From Benincasa hispida (taxonomy: Eukaryota > Streptophyta > Magnoliopsida > Cucurbitales > Cucurbitaceae): a DNA stretch of 64,000 nt. Below, piece after piece: positions 33,966-46,282 of the stretch (position 1 is its first letter; each line of letters starts with the position of its first letter). Under the pieces are notes generated by a model. That model made no database searches and was not told the DNA's origin. It saw only the letters and a list, made by a program, of their open reading frames with translations. The position numbers and the translations under genes were made by a program. The stretch spans positions 23,123,331-23,187,330 of the forward strand of contig NC_052350.1 of the NCBI RefSeq assembly GCF_009727055.1, given 5' to 3'.

Positions 33966-34323
33966 GTTCATGCAAGATTACTTTAAGATATCAAAAGATT
34001 TGAAAATACACGAAGTTGATCGGTTTCTCGGGCAAGTAACAAGTTTGACCCACTTTGCAAATGCCAATAAGATTGTGAAGGAGAAGCTTACCCGAGAGCA
34101 GTTAGAGATGCTCAAGAGAAAATTTTTTGGACGATTCATAGATATTGACATCGTATTCAACAGCGCACTTGTCCACCATATGTTGTTGAAGGAAGTAAAG
34201 ATGAAGAAAGTTGACTTGATCAGATTCTTCATTAGAGGAAAGATCGTTACATTTTCGAAAGATGGTTTTTTGTTGATTACTTGTTTATAGCGGTCCCCTA
34301 TGCGAGTTCTTCGGAGCGAGGAG
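33966..34323 (+). pseudogene. DUF1985-type (Ulp1-family gene) fragment, part 1
   Basis: The frame from 33970 reads MQDYFKISKDLKIHEVDRF, then EKLTREQLEMLKRKFFGRF, FNSALVHHMLLKEVK, and FFIRGKIVTFSKDGFLLITC. This is the DUF1985 pattern (FxIxGKxVxFSxxEFxLITGL). DUF1985 is found in plant genes that also encode a Ulp1-like SUMO-protease domain and often travel on Mutator-like elements. An AG acceptor precedes the ATG-containing segment (TTGTTCAG ending at 33967). At 34288 the usual TGG of the GLW motif is TAG, after which RSPMRVLRSEE is still readable until the LTR begins at 34324. No Ulp1 catalytic domain in the window. Confidence 0.7.
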
Positions 34324-36203
34324 TGTTGTGTTATATGTCCTAAAACTCGCAGTTTGTAAATTTTAAACATGTTTCTATTTACAGTAAAGATATTATTGAG
34401 AATATTTCAATAGAGTTGTTATAAAATATATAAATTGCATTTATAGATTCATAAATCCAATAAACTGATGAACCTTTGGCTATAACATGAATACTTAAAC
34501 TTTATGTAAAGACATAAAAGTGGATCAAGTTTTAGTATATAGCTAAAACGGTCTATAAGTATATGGATAGGGTTAGGTATCTTAGCTTGGGGACACTATG
34601 GATGAGGCCCACTTTATATATTGATGCAAATAATGTGATCCCAAAGTCGTTCATGTGGAGACATGTGAAAGGGGGGCATCCTATGCAAAAGATGTTTGCA
34701 TAATACTGAACCATGAATTAGTCACTTTTTTTTTTTTTATAACGACCATTTATTGTTAAAACTGATTATTTTAATTTGATAACCTAAGGTAACTCGATCT
34801 CAATCCTAAGCTAACTATGAACTCCTGATTATTCGGGATTATCCTTTAATCTACATGAGTGAGAGTGGCTCAACATTGTCGCTCAATAAGCCGTCCATTT
34901 TAGTGGTAAGACCGCATAGATAGCTGGGGACATATTCCTATAAGACGGAATTCACTGCTACTCATTTTAAGGTTAATAGATAGGTTGTTCCCTTAAATAC
35001 TGATTCCTGATTTTGAACAAAGGGGCCTCGCCCTCTCTATGGCTGAGAGGGACTCGGTTTATTGGTAGACCATAAACCAATTATTCATTAGAGGATCAAT
35101 GTAGACTTAAGGAGCAAGATGTATTGCAGGGGTAAAACGATAATTTTGACCTAGATATAAATACGAACAACTTATGAAGGATTGACTTACTGATTGTGGT
35201 TAAATCAAGTGGATAGAAATATATCTATAATGAGGAGAGTGCAACGACTGAGCTATAGTAGAGTATCTCAATAGTTAACGAATTTTGATTAATTCAGTTT
35301 AAGGAATTTAGCCAAGTAATCTCAAATCTTTGAGCTCATGATCTGTAGGTTCATTAGGTCCCTCTACTAGCTCGTAAAAGGACTAAACCTTATGGTAGCA
35401 TGTTGAGAGAATTTGAAATGTTCAAATTTGGTTTAGAGTTTGGAATAATTATATATGATATAATTAAACATTTTATTAACGAATTAAACGTGTCGGAAAG
35501 TTGAAAAATATTTAAATACGATTTAAATATTGTACACATGAATAAGGATTCATGTTTTGGATTGATTTTTTAAATAATTTAATATGTGATATCAAATTAT
35601 TTTTAAATTAATTAAAATTTTTAATTAATTATTTTAAAAAAATAATTTTTATTACTTTTATTGAAATTTGAATTTAAGAATTCAAATTTAAATTTCAGTT
35701 ATTTTCTTATTAATTTAATATGTAATTAAATTGAAAATTATGGGAAAATGGGGTTTTCCCACATTTTCCACTCAATCCAATCAATTTAGTGCTTTATTAA
35801 GTGTCAAATTATCATGCAATTCAATTTCATGAAGATCTTCTAAGATTATTCAACTGAAAATAAAAGAGAAAAATTCTAAATTTCATGGAAAATAATTTCT
35901 CTTTCAGCTTTGACACCAAAAGCCAAAACTCTCTCATTTTCTTCTTTAAATTCTTCTGAATTTGGATCCCACAATCCAATCTAAGGCTTGAGATTAGTAG
36001 AAAAGATACTTGTGGTGGTCTACTACGTGTTGGAAAGGAGAAATCATTGGTTGATTGGAGGAATTATGTGGATTCTAAAAAGGTATACTCTTGAAACCCT
36101 AAATTTTGGGAAAAGCCATGAACGTGCATGCTAATTCACTAAAATTGATATAGTTAGAGTGTTTAAGATCCTAATAGCTTCCGTATGTTGATTGTCAACT
36201 CCA
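34324..36203 (+). mobile_element. Copia LTR inserted in the DUF1985-type relic
   Basis: About 1.88 kb from TGTTGTGTTATATGTCC to GATTGTCAACTCCA, plus orientation, same family as the LTRs of A. There is no PBS or internal sequence on either side, so it is a solo LTR. I could not find a matching 5-bp duplication (left flank AGGAG), so the right boundary is uncertain by a few bases. Confidence 0.7.
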
Positions 36204-36551
36204 CAGATCATGAGCTCCTACGATTTACCTACACCACGAGTCCACCTACACCCCCATAGTTAGAGAGGGATGATGAATTTGAGGATGACATAAACATCCA
36301 CGAGTCCACCTACACCACCACTAAGGACGTGTTTCATAATGTGCTGGTGGTCAACATACGTTCTAAGCCTAAGGAGGAGCGTTCTGAGCCTGAGGTTTCA
36401 GGCTGCAGGGTGGAAGCTAATGTCGATCCTTCTATATATTCATAGCTTTGAAGTATTAACAACTCAATATCGAGGTTGGTTGGCCGTGTATCGAACCTCG
36501 AGGGAGACACGAGAGACATGAAAGCACAACTGTCAACCATTATGTCTTTGT
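36204..36551 (+). pseudogene. DUF1985-type gene relic, part 2
   Basis: A plus frame from about 36263 reads DDEFEDDINIHESTYTTT, KDVFHNVLVVNIRSKPKEE, EANVDPSIYS then two stops, and SISRLVGRVSNLEGDTRDMK up to the solo LTR. It looks like the acidic linker and coiled-coil part between DUF1985 and Ulp1 domains in such genes, though this assignment is weaker than part 1. The first ~25 bases (CAGATCATGAGCTCCTACGA) resemble an LTR segment rather than coding sequence. Confidence 0.5.
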
Positions 36552-38612
36552 TGTTGGGATTGGTGTCCTAATTTTCCTGGAGTCTCGTAGTTTGTAAACT
36601 TTGTACACATTGTTATGAATAAAATAAGAGTTATTTTATTTGCATTTACTTATATCCAATAAACAAAGATCCATGGTTATTGTATGTAAACTTAAGCATG
36701 TATATGAGATATACAAGGAGATCATGCCTTAAGTAATAACCTAAAAGGTCTGCAGTATAAGGACAAAGTAGGGATACCTTATCCTAGTGACACTACGGAT
36801 ACGACCCACTTTGTAGAGGTTTACAAGTGTTGTGAACTACTATAGATGGTCTGATCCTGACCATTCATGTGGAGACATGCGAGTGAGGGTGTCATATACA
36901 AAGAGTTTGTATAAGACTGAACCACGAGATGAATCGTCTCTTTATATAATGCCATTGATACTTAAGACTTACATCTCACTTAAACGACCATAGGTGACAT
37001 GACCTCAATCCTGAGTGTTTTGAAAACTCCTGCCTTTAAGAGTAGTCCTTTGATTAGTATGGGTGAAAGTGGCCAGATTTCCAACTCAACATGCTAACCT
37101 TTTTGGGGATTTGTCTGATTGGGGAGCTGGGAACTCAGTTACACAAGACGGATTTCACTCATTCCCCGAAGAAGGGGTAAGTAGATAGATTGCTCCCTTA
37201 AAGGCTAATTCCGGGTCTTGAACATAGTGGCCACATTCTCTCTTTGGAAGAGAGGACCCAGTTATAATAGGACTATGACTTATTATTCATTGGAGAAGTC
37301 AGTGGTACTTAAGGAGTTAGATGTAACTACAGGGGCAAAACGGTAAATTGGCCCAATTGTACTTATGATCGATCTATGAAGGGTTATCGCACTGCTGATT
37401 GGTTGATATGAATACAAAAATATATCTGTACTGAGAAGAGTGCAACTATCGATCCTTAGTGGAGTGCCTGACAGTTAATGGATGGTGGATCCCGTGACTA
37501 AAGAGTTTAGTAAGCTATTAACGTACCATTGGAGCTTCAAGCTACAGGTCTATAAGATCCCCTTGGTAGCTCAATGGATTCAAGTTGAGAATCAGTTCTT
37601 GGGGTTAGTTTGAAGTGTTCAAATTAACAAGAGGAAATTTAATTATATATGATATAATTGGTGTGATGTATGAGATACAACAAGTGGAGGATTAATGTAA
37701 ACCTGATTTACATTAAGTACCATAAAATAGAAAAAGAACTATGGTTTGCATGTTTCATGAGATGAAATATTAAAACTATAGGTTATAAATATAATATGGT
37801 AAGTTGGTTATCATATTTATTTATAATATATTAATTATATGATAATTAAATATTTTTCTTTAATAACTGATGGAGTGAGAGGTTATTGGTGGTTTTATGG
37901 TAACCGAGATAAAAAGAATTTTTTTCCCCCTAAAATTAGTAGTTGCCTCATTCGGAAAGTAACTCATGGATTAAGCTATCAAGTGAAAGTGTTTCACTAA
38001 GCGATAGCTGTGCAGAGATAAACGATCGTGGAGCTTTGACTTTATGATAGTTCATTCAAATGATCGTAGCTAAACGATTGCGTGGCTAAGTCTATACGAT
38101 AGGCTGCCATTTACTAAACGATCTAGCACATCGTCTATACGATAGACAAGTTCCTATCTCCCACTTGCTCGATCGTCTACACGATTTTTGTCTGCCAGTC
38201 TCTTCCTCAAGACAAGATCATATAGAGCCCACAACTCCTGGATTCTCACATTGAGAATACAAAGGTTACCATTGTGGTGGTGTTCTCACTCACTTCGTGG
38301 ATCGAGTGTGACTCCATTGGGTTCGAGGAGTTGTTCGTTGTGTTCGTGCTGGTGATCGTGTTGTTCCGGTCATTGCATTTGAGCGTTGCTATTATTGGAT
38401 GCTTGGAGATTGATCGAGGGATTCGTGAAGAATGTTTCTTCATAGGTATACATACTCTATCCCTTGATACTCTTGTTAGCATGCTGTAATTTCGTGTTGT
38501 GCATGACCTTTTGGCTTCCGTTCTTGTACTGTAATGTTTTATGTTAAACTCAAATGGAATATTGAACGATCCTTCCGCTGCTCATGGAAATCCTTATAAT
38601 TGATTTCCTTCA
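36552..38612 (+). mobile_element. Copia solo LTR, D-type, TSD TTTGT
   Basis: 2061 bp from TGTTGGGATTGGTGTCC to TTTCCTTCA, with perfect 5-bp duplications TTTGT at 36547-36551 and 38613-38617. Close to the LTRs of element D. Removing it and one TTTGT lets the reading frame on the left continue into the proline-rich frame on the right without a shift. CGATCG/TATACGATAG words cluster at about 37970-38200. Confidence 0.9.
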
Positions 38613-39155
38613 TTTGTTACATTCTATAAAGGGTTCCATAGTGTTTGAGGCGATGAGTTCACCCATTCCATAGACAGGTCACAATGCCACTAGGTCACCC
38701 ATCTCTCCTTTATCTTGATCAACCCCACCACTACCTAGCTCACCCACCCTATCACTACCTCGGTCACACCTTCCTCCCCTACCTCGTTCACCCATCCAGC
38801 CTCTACCTAGGTCAACCACCCCACCACTACCTCGGTCACCTACCTCACCTTTCCCTTCGAATACTACCACCTCACATGTTTCACTCCCACTTCAGGATCC
38901 TGATACCATGACCTCACTCATTCCTCGTCCACTGTCAGAGCCTAGTACCTCAGTATCTTTCCTCGTCCACCTCTAGTGCGAGATACCGTTTCCTTACCCA
39001 GTATCTTTCCTTATCTAGATCTTGATTCAAGTAGAGAGGACATTGAGCCTCTACTTTCTAAGATACAATATCTGCTGGAGCCAACACCTATTTGATAGTT
39101 TGACACCATGCATCTCAGACTTTTTCAATTTTATGGAAGTCACTCCATGCCGCTG
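38613..39155 (+). pseudogene. DUF1985-type gene relic, part 3 (proline-rich)
   Basis: In the frame continuing from 36551 (after removal of the solo LTR) it reads a degenerate repeat of SPTLPLPRS type: SPTLSLPRSHLPPLPRSPIQ, PLPRSTTPPLPRSPTSPF, ending at a stop after SVSFLVHL (about 38973). Two earlier stops are present. About 24-bp tandem units are visible in the DNA (CCTCGGTCACC, CCTAGGTCAAC). Cut on the right by element C. Confidence 0.5.
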
Positions 39156-41170
39156 TGTTGGGGTTGATGCCCTAAATCTCGTAGGGTCCAAACACTTGTA
39201 TGAACAAACATTTTGTGATGTAATAATATGAGATATTCTATTCACTATAGTCTTTGAAATATGAGATATTTTATTCACTACAGTATTTGAAATATGAGAT
39301 ATTTTCGTTGCATTAACCACAAACCAATAAACTAAGACCCATGGTTATTGTTATAACTTAAACATGTATATGGAGACATACGAGTGGATCATGCTGTAAG
39401 TGATAACCTAAATGGTTTGTAGTATATGGATAAAGGAGGGAAACCTTATCTTGATGATGCTATGAGTGTGGCCCACTTTATAGATGTTACAAGTGTTGTA
39501 AAGTGCTACAAATGGTCTAATCCTGAGCATTCATATATTAGACATGCGAGCAGGGATGCTCTATACAAAAGAGTTTGTATAAAACCAAACCATGAAATGT
39601 TTAGTCTCCTTATATAATGCCGTTCATGATAGAGACTTTCATTTCACTAGGATGACCATAGGTAACATGACCTTAATCCTAAGTGAGTTGAGAACTGCTG
39701 CCTATAAAGGTGGTCCTTTGATTTGCATGGGTACGAGTGGCCAGATCGCCGACTCAAACCTACCACTTTGAGGATTCGTCTAATTGGGGAGCTGGGAACT
39801 CAGCTACATAAGACAAAATTTATTTCTTCCTTGAAGCAGGGGTACGTAGATAAATTACTCCCTTAAAGGCTAATTCTGGGGCTTGAACAATGTAGCGCTA
39901 CACCTTCTCTTTACTCGAGAAAGGTTTACTCATAGTAGGACTCTGAAGTATTGTTCATTAGAGAAATCAATAGTACTTAAGGAGTTAGATGTAATTACAG
40001 GGGCAAAACGATAAATTATGCCGATTGTACTTACGAGCGATTTGTGAAGGGTCATCGTATTGTTGATTGGTTATATCCAATGGACACAGAAATATATCTA
40101 TAGCACGAAGAGTGCAGCTATCGGTCTTTCGTGGAGTGTTCGACAATTAACGGATGGTGGATATCATGATTAAAGAATTTAGTCAGTTATTCACATACCG
40201 TTGGAGCTTCAAGCTACAGGTCCATAAGGTCCCCTTGGTAGCTCAATGGATTTATGTTGAGAATCAGTTTTTGGGTTCATTTGAAGTGTTCAAATTAACA
40301 AGAGGGAATTTGATTATATATTATATAATTAAATTGCTTCAATTATATGTGATATAATTGATTTGATGTATTAGATATATTAATTGGAGGAATTATTATT
40401 AAATGCTATAAAGGAGAAAAAGAACTATGGTTTATATATTGCATGAGATGTGATATTAAAACTATAGGTCATGAATATATTATTTATTTCTAATTAAATC
40501 AATTATGGGATAATTGGTTTCAGTTTTTTCTCCTAATAACCAACTTAGAGGGAAGTTGTGATAAGTTATGGTAACCGATAGATAAAATGAAAATCGTTTT
40601 CATTTTTTCATAAGCGATTGATAATCGAACGTGCATTAATGAAAAAAGCTATATGATAGCTTAAGAAAGTAAACGATCGTGCATTGAGTTTTGCTATACG
40701 ATAGATAATCGTTTCTAAACAATCGAGTACCCAGTCTATACGATAGACTCCAGTCTTCTCCCACTTACTCAATCGTCTATACGATCATTCAATTCGTCCT
40801 TCCCTCTACCAAATCCATACAGAGTCCACAACTCCTGGATTCTCACATCGATAATACCAAGGTAGCCTCGTGGTAGTGTCTACTTACTATTTGAGGTTTG
40901 AGGGTTGCTCGTTGCTGTTCGAGGAGATTATTGTGCTGTTGAGTGTTTGTGCTGTTGAACATTGATGTTGTTTAATCGAGGGATACAAGAAGAAAAGTTC
41001 TCAAGGGTATACTCACTCGATCTTTAGTGTTATTTTTATGGAGCATGTTGTAATTTAAAGTTTTATGCATAACTATTGCTATTTGATTGTAAATGTGTAT
41101 GTTATGTCACAATGGGGTTTGGAACGATCTTACTTCCACTCACAGGTTCTATTTGAAAAGAGTTCCTTCA
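39156..41170 (+). repeat. 5' LTR of element C
   Basis: 2015 bp, TGTTGGGGTTGATGCCC to AGTTCCTTCA, directly followed by the PBS. Contains CGATCG/TATACGATAG words at about 40610-40800 and a short tandem repeat at 39226-39304. Confidence 0.85.
39226..39304. repeat. Short tandem repeat in the LTR of C
   Basis: About 33-bp units with AATATGAGATATTTTATTCA and CTACAGTATTTGA, about 2.4 copies. Confidence 0.7.
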
Positions 41171-41185
41171 ATTGGTATCAGAGCC
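41171..41185 (+). promoter_or_regulatory. Primer-binding site of element C
   Basis: ATTGGTATCAGAGCC immediately after the LTR is a perfect plant copia PBS for initiator tRNA-Met. Confidence 0.9.
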
Positions 41186-41514
41186 AAGTTGTTCTGATAG
41201 TCCAAATTCCATTGATGCATTGAATTACATTTGCAATCTTGGTGGGTTTTATGATTCTACAATGCATTTAATCATTAGATGTAGTTGTGGATATGATTCG
41301 ATGGATGTTTCGGGATGATTGCCTCTGTTTGTTAAAGCTTTCTTTACATTTCACGTCAATTTGTAAGGGCCCTTATATTTTTGGGCATAATGATATTGCT
41401 ATTGAGTGTGTATTCAAAGTGTTTAAGTCTGTAAGAGTCTCTCGTGATGAAGCTTTCAGTACATGGAGATTTCGTACTCATCGAGGAAGAAGACCAAGGG
41501 TTGGTTGCATCATG

Positions 41515-42010
41515 TAGCCCAGGCAAAACGACCGTTTAGATTTGGCTATGCGATCATGTAGAAAAGTTCTACTCGATCGTATAGTATTTGCTAAACGATT
41601 GCATGGCTGATGCTATGTGATCGGGTAAAGAGTTTACTCGGTCATGTTGCATTGGCTACTCGATCGTGTAGACGCTAAGGTAAATGATCATTGAGTTTAT
41701 GATACTCGTCGCATGGTAGGCACACACACTAAATGATTGAGTCAGCCAGCATGCTTCATCGCATAGTCATTGGCTACTCGATCACCTGGTATACGATATT
41801 TGATGCTTGCTTCGTGATCATTTAGACGATCATGCTTCACCGCATAGTTTTTGTCTACTCGATCGTTTAGGCATGCATTACACGATGTGCGTTGCATGAT
41901 CGTGTGGCCTTCATGCTTCATCGCATAGTCATAGGCACTCAATTCATGCTACACGATCGTTTATGCGTGTTTAGCGTTACTAGACGGGCACTAGGAGTTA
42001 CTATACGATG
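41515..42010. repeat. CGATCG-type variable array in the leader of C
   Basis: Dozens of degenerate words such as CTACTCGATCGTGTAGACG, CTAAACGATTGCATGGC and TTCATCGCATAGTCAT, spaced about 20-30 bases. Many centre on the palindrome CGATCG with TAAA or TAGA arms. Homologous but differently arranged arrays occur in D and E. Confidence 0.75.
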
Positions 42011-42242
42011 AAGGAGCGAGGCTTCACCCAGGCAGTTCAAAACCCAGTTCGCCTGTTTCAACTGATTGACTCATTGATTTTTTGTAAGAGATAACTTTAC
42101 TTTTTCGGTTTTTGAGGCTGATCATTCCAGTCCATTGATTCTTAATGAATGCACAGGTGATGTATGTTTATTTATATGTCATAAAGTATGTCATATAGTT
42201 TTAAAACCCACCATAGGTTATGCATTTTTCATGCATCATCTT

Positions 42243-42551
42243 TATATTATAAGAGTTATGATATGGTAGTTTGCATGACTAAATTACTTTAAAGCATGCT
42301 GATGCATCATATAATATATGCATACATTAAGCATATCCATGCATCATCTTTATATTATAAGTGTTATAGTATAAAGGTGCATGAAATCATGTATGCTTTG
42401 GTTCATTACAAGTTATATAAGAATTATATATAGTAATGAATGAATATTGCATGAGGCATGACACATAGGTTAATTTATAAAAGTTATAAATACCTAGTCT
42501 AGCTTAGCAATGTGGATGGTTTTAGTTGTTTCTTTTTATAAGTGTTATAAT
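42243..42551. repeat. TTATAAG-GTTATAA inverted repeats, leader of C
   Basis: Short inverted repeats at about 42244-42264 (ATATTATAAGAGTTATGATA), 42352-42372 (ATATTATAAGTGTTATAGTA), 42414-42430, 42473-42492 (TTTATAAAAGTTATAAATA) and 42535-42551 (TTATAAGTGTTATAA). Same series in D and E. Confidence 0.75.
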
Positions 42552-42739
42552 AGAAATTAGAACTAAAATCAATTAGAAAGACATGCATGCAAACTTAGGT
42601 TTAATCATGTTTTAAAAGAGTTTTAAAATTTGATTGAGATAGACCTAAGATCACGATTCTAATGAGATTAGAAACATAAGATTAATAGGATTAAATTGAC
42701 TAATAAAAGATTAAACATGTACCAAATCTATCTATAAGG

Positions 42740-44890
42740 TCTTGGGATTGGTGTCTTAATTCTCCTGGAGTCTCGTAGTTTGTAAACTGTACACATTGTT
42801 ATGAATAAAATAAGAGTTATTTTATTTTGCATTTACTCATATCCAATAAACAAAGCTTCATGGTTATTGTATGAAAACTTAAGCATGTATATGAGATATA
42901 CAAGTGGATCATGCTTTAAGTGATAACCTAAAAAGGTCTGTAGTATAAGGATTAAGGAGGAATACCTGATCCTGGTGACACTACGAATACGGCCCGCTTT
43001 GTAGAGGTTTAAAAGTGTTGTGAACTACTATAGATGGTAGATTCTGACCATTCATGTGGAGACATGCGAGCGGGGGTGTCCTATACAAAGAGTTTGTAGA
43101 AGACCGAACCATGAGATGATTTCGTCTCTTTATATAACGTCGTTGATACTTGAGACTTACATCTCACCTAAATGACCATAGGTGACATGACCTCAATCCT
43201 CAGTGTTCTGAGAACTCCTGCCTTTGAGGGAGATCCTTTAATTAGTATGGGTGAGAGTGGCCAGATTGCCAACTCAACATGCCTACCTTTTTGAGGATTT
43301 GTCTGATTTAGGAGCTGAGAACTCAGTTACACAATATGGAATTCACTCCTTCGTCGAAGCAGGGGTAAGTAGATAGATTGCTCCCTTAAGGGCTGATTTC
43401 GGGTCTTGAACATAGTGGCCACAACTTCTCTTTGGAAGAGAGGACTCAGTCATAGTAGGACCATAACCTATGTGCATTAGAAGGATCAATGGTACTTAAG
43501 GAGTTAGATGTAACTACAAGGGAAAAATGGTATATTGGCCCAATTCTACTCATGAGCAATCTGTGAAGGGTTATCGCACTGTTGATTGATTGATATAGAC
43601 ACAAAATATATCTCTAGTAAGAAGAATGCAACTTTCAGTCTTTAGTGGAGTGTCTGACAGTTAACGAATGGTGGATCCCGTGAGTAAAGAGTTTAGTCAG
43701 TTATTCACGTACCGTTCAAGCTTTAAGCTACAAGTCTATAAGGTCCCCTTGGTAGCTCAATGGATTCAAGTTGAGAATCATTTCTTGGTGTTGATTTGAA
43801 ATGTTCAAATTGACAAGAGCAAATTAGATTATATATGATATAATCGGTGTGATGTATGAGATACATCAAGTGGAGGATTAATGTAAATGTGATTTACAGT
43901 AAGTACCATAGAATAGAAAAAGAGCTATGGTTTATATGTTTCATGAGATGAAATATTAAAACTATAGGTTATAAATATAATATGATAAGTTGATTATCAT
44001 ATATATTTATAATAATATTAATTATTGGATAATTATCTCTTTTTCTCTAATAACTAATTGAGTGGTAAGTTATTGGTGGTTTTATGGTAACCATGAGATA
44101 GAAGGAAAAATATTTTCCTAAAATTTAGAAGAGTTGCTATTCTCTAAAAGACACCCATGGATCTCTGTCAAGTGAAATGATTTCACTAAACGATAGCTGC
44201 TAAAGAGACTAAACGATCGTGGAGTGTTATTATATAATAGTTTACTCAACTGGTCACAGCTAAATGTTCGTCGGATATTGTCTATACGATATGCTTCCTT
44301 CTTCTACACTATTGAGCATTCGTTTATCCGATAGACTCTTCTCATCTCTCACTTGCTCTATCGTCTACACGATTGTTTTTCCTCCGGTCTCTTCCTCTAA
44401 CCAAGTCCACACAGAGCCCACACTTTTGAATTCTTATACCGAGAATACCAAGGTAACCATTATGGTGGTGTCCACACAGAGCCCACACTTCTGGATTCTC
44501 ATACCGAGAATACCAAGGTAACCATTGTGGTGGTGTCCTCACTCAACTCGACTGAATTTAAGGTTTTGGAGTCCGTTCATTGTGTGTTCGTGTTGTTCGT
44601 GTGGTGGTTGCTGTTGATCGTGTTGTGTTGTGGTTGTAGTATTCGAGCATTCTTGTGAAGCTGTCTTGGAGACTGAACGAGCATTCGTGATCAAGGGAGT
44701 TTGAAGAATGAATCTTAAAAGGTATGTATACTTTATCCCTTGATCTGTTCTGAAAGCATATTGTAATTTTGTATTGTCCATGACCTGTAAGTTTCCGTTT
44801 CTTGATTATAATTGTGTATGTTCAATTTTGAATGGAATTTAGAACGAACATTTCGCTGCTCATGGAAATCCTCATGTTTGATTTTGTTCA
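42740..44890 (+). repeat. 5' LTR of element D
   Basis: 2151 bp. The first two bases are mutated (TCTTGGGATTGG instead of TGTTGGGATTGG). Ends TTTTGTTCA. Longer than the 3' LTR because of the 65-bp duplication at 44405-44534. Confidence 0.9.
44405..44534. repeat. 65-bp tandem duplication in the 5' LTR of D
   Basis: Two copies beginning GTCCACACAGAGCCCACACT and ending in ACCATTATGGTG or ACCATTGTGGTG. The 3' LTR has a single copy (about 52824-52890). Confidence 0.85.
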
Positions 44891-44905
44891 ATTGGTATTA
44901 GAGCT
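44891..44905 (+). promoter_or_regulatory. Primer-binding site of element D
   Basis: ATTGGTATTAGAGCT matches the initiator tRNA-Met PBS with small changes and directly follows the LTR. Confidence 0.85.
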
Positions 44906-45224
44906 AGGTTGTTCTGATATTCCAAATTTCATTTTCATTTTGAACTTCTTTTATAGTCGTGGTGGGTTTTCTGCATTGTGTTTAAGTATTAAATGCATTT
45001 GTGGATGGCATTGATGAATGTTTACAAGTTAATTGACTCTGTTTAAAGCTTTCTTCTTATTACAAAGTGTTAATTTGTAAGGGCCCTTGTGTTTTTTAGC
45101 ATAATTAACAAGCAATCAAGTTTATAATTCAAAGTGTTTGAGTTTTTCGAGTCGTTCGTGTTGAAGTTTTGAAGCATGGAGATGCGGTTCTCAGTGAGGA
45201 AGAAGACTAGGAGTTGGTCATATC

Positions 45225-45740
45225 ATGTAGCTCGAGGTAAACGATCATTGGGATTCGGCTAAACGATCGTGTAGATTTTTCTATGCGATTGTGTAGTATT
45301 TTCTAAACGATGGGGTAAAGGTTTGCTCTATCGTGTAGCATTGGTTGCCTGATTACATAGACGATGGACGTAAATGATCAAATGGGAGCATTTGATGCTC
45401 ATCGTTTATTAAAAAGCGCATGCACTAAATGATCGTGTAGTTAGCATGCCTCATCGCATAGTCACTGACTACATGATCACGCGGTATACGATACTTTGGT
45501 GCTCGCTCAATGATCATTTAGATGATTATGCTTCACTGCATCGTTGTCGTTTAGATGATTGTTTAAAGTTTGTGTTATGCGTTGCGCGCTGCACGATCGC
45601 GTACCTCATGCTTCATCGCATAGTAAAGGTACACGATCATTGCTATATGATCGTTTAGCTCTGGAAGCGTTGGTAAATGATGGAGTAAAGCATTTACTCT
45701 TTTGTGTAGACGATCACAAGAAGTTGGTACACGATTGGTG
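45225..45740. repeat. CGATCG-type variable array in the leader of D
   Basis: Same word set as in C (GGCTAAACGATCGTGTAG, ATGCACTAAATGATCG, CATGCTTCATCGCATAGT) with different order and spacing. Confidence 0.75.
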
Positions 45741-45962
45741 GAGACACGAATTTTGGCCAGATGGTTCAAGACTTGGTTCGCCTGTTTAAACCGGAGACTC
45801 TTTGCTTTTATAATAGTTAGCTTTTAGTTTTGAGATTTGAGGAAAATTATCCCGGTTCATCAACTTTTGCTTAATATACATGAGATTTATGTGTTTTATA
45901 TGGCATAGTATATGACATATAGATTTAAAACCCACTTTAGGTTGTACAATTCATGCATCATG

Positions 45963-46282
45963 TATTATATGTGTTATAATATTGCATGATGAAATTACAA
46001 GAAAGCATGCACATGCATCTTGAAATATAAGAGTTATATTTATGCATGCATTAAGCATATTCATGCATCATCTTTATATTATAAGCGTCATAGTATAAGG
46101 GTGAATGGAAGCATGTGTACTTGGTTTCTTGCTTATTTGTATAAGATTTATATAAAAGTAGTAATGAATGAACAATGCATGGAGCATGACACTTAGGCTA
46201 ATTTATAAGCGCTATGAATGCCTTTTATGTGTTTGCTTCGCATTGTGGATGGTTTTGGTTGTTTCTGTTATAAGCATTATAA
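45963..46282. repeat. TTATAAG-GTTATAA inverted repeats, leader of D
   Basis: Six sites: 45963-45982, 46023-46041 (AAATATAAGAGTTATATTT), 46077-46097, 46140-46154, 46201-46219 and 46268-46282 (TTATAAGCATTATAA), spaced about 50-65 bases. Confidence 0.75.

Larger units (their letters stand above)
41186..42739 (+). other. Leader of element C, first part
   Basis: Non-coding. Contains the CGATCG array (41515-42010), five TTATAA-type inverted repeats (42243-42551) and the conserved block ending in CTATCTATAAGG where D is inserted. Small frames here are not genes. Confidence 0.7.

Noticed and set aside
33978..34370. 130-residue minus-strand frame opposite the DUF1985-type segment
   Set aside because: It is the antisense shadow of the conserved plus-strand frame and runs into the LTR.
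41742..41942. Minus-strand open frame (66 residues) and similar frames at 45446-45789 in CGATCG arrays
   Set aside because: They overlap repeat arrays, are not conserved between C, D and E in frame, and have no recognisable domain.
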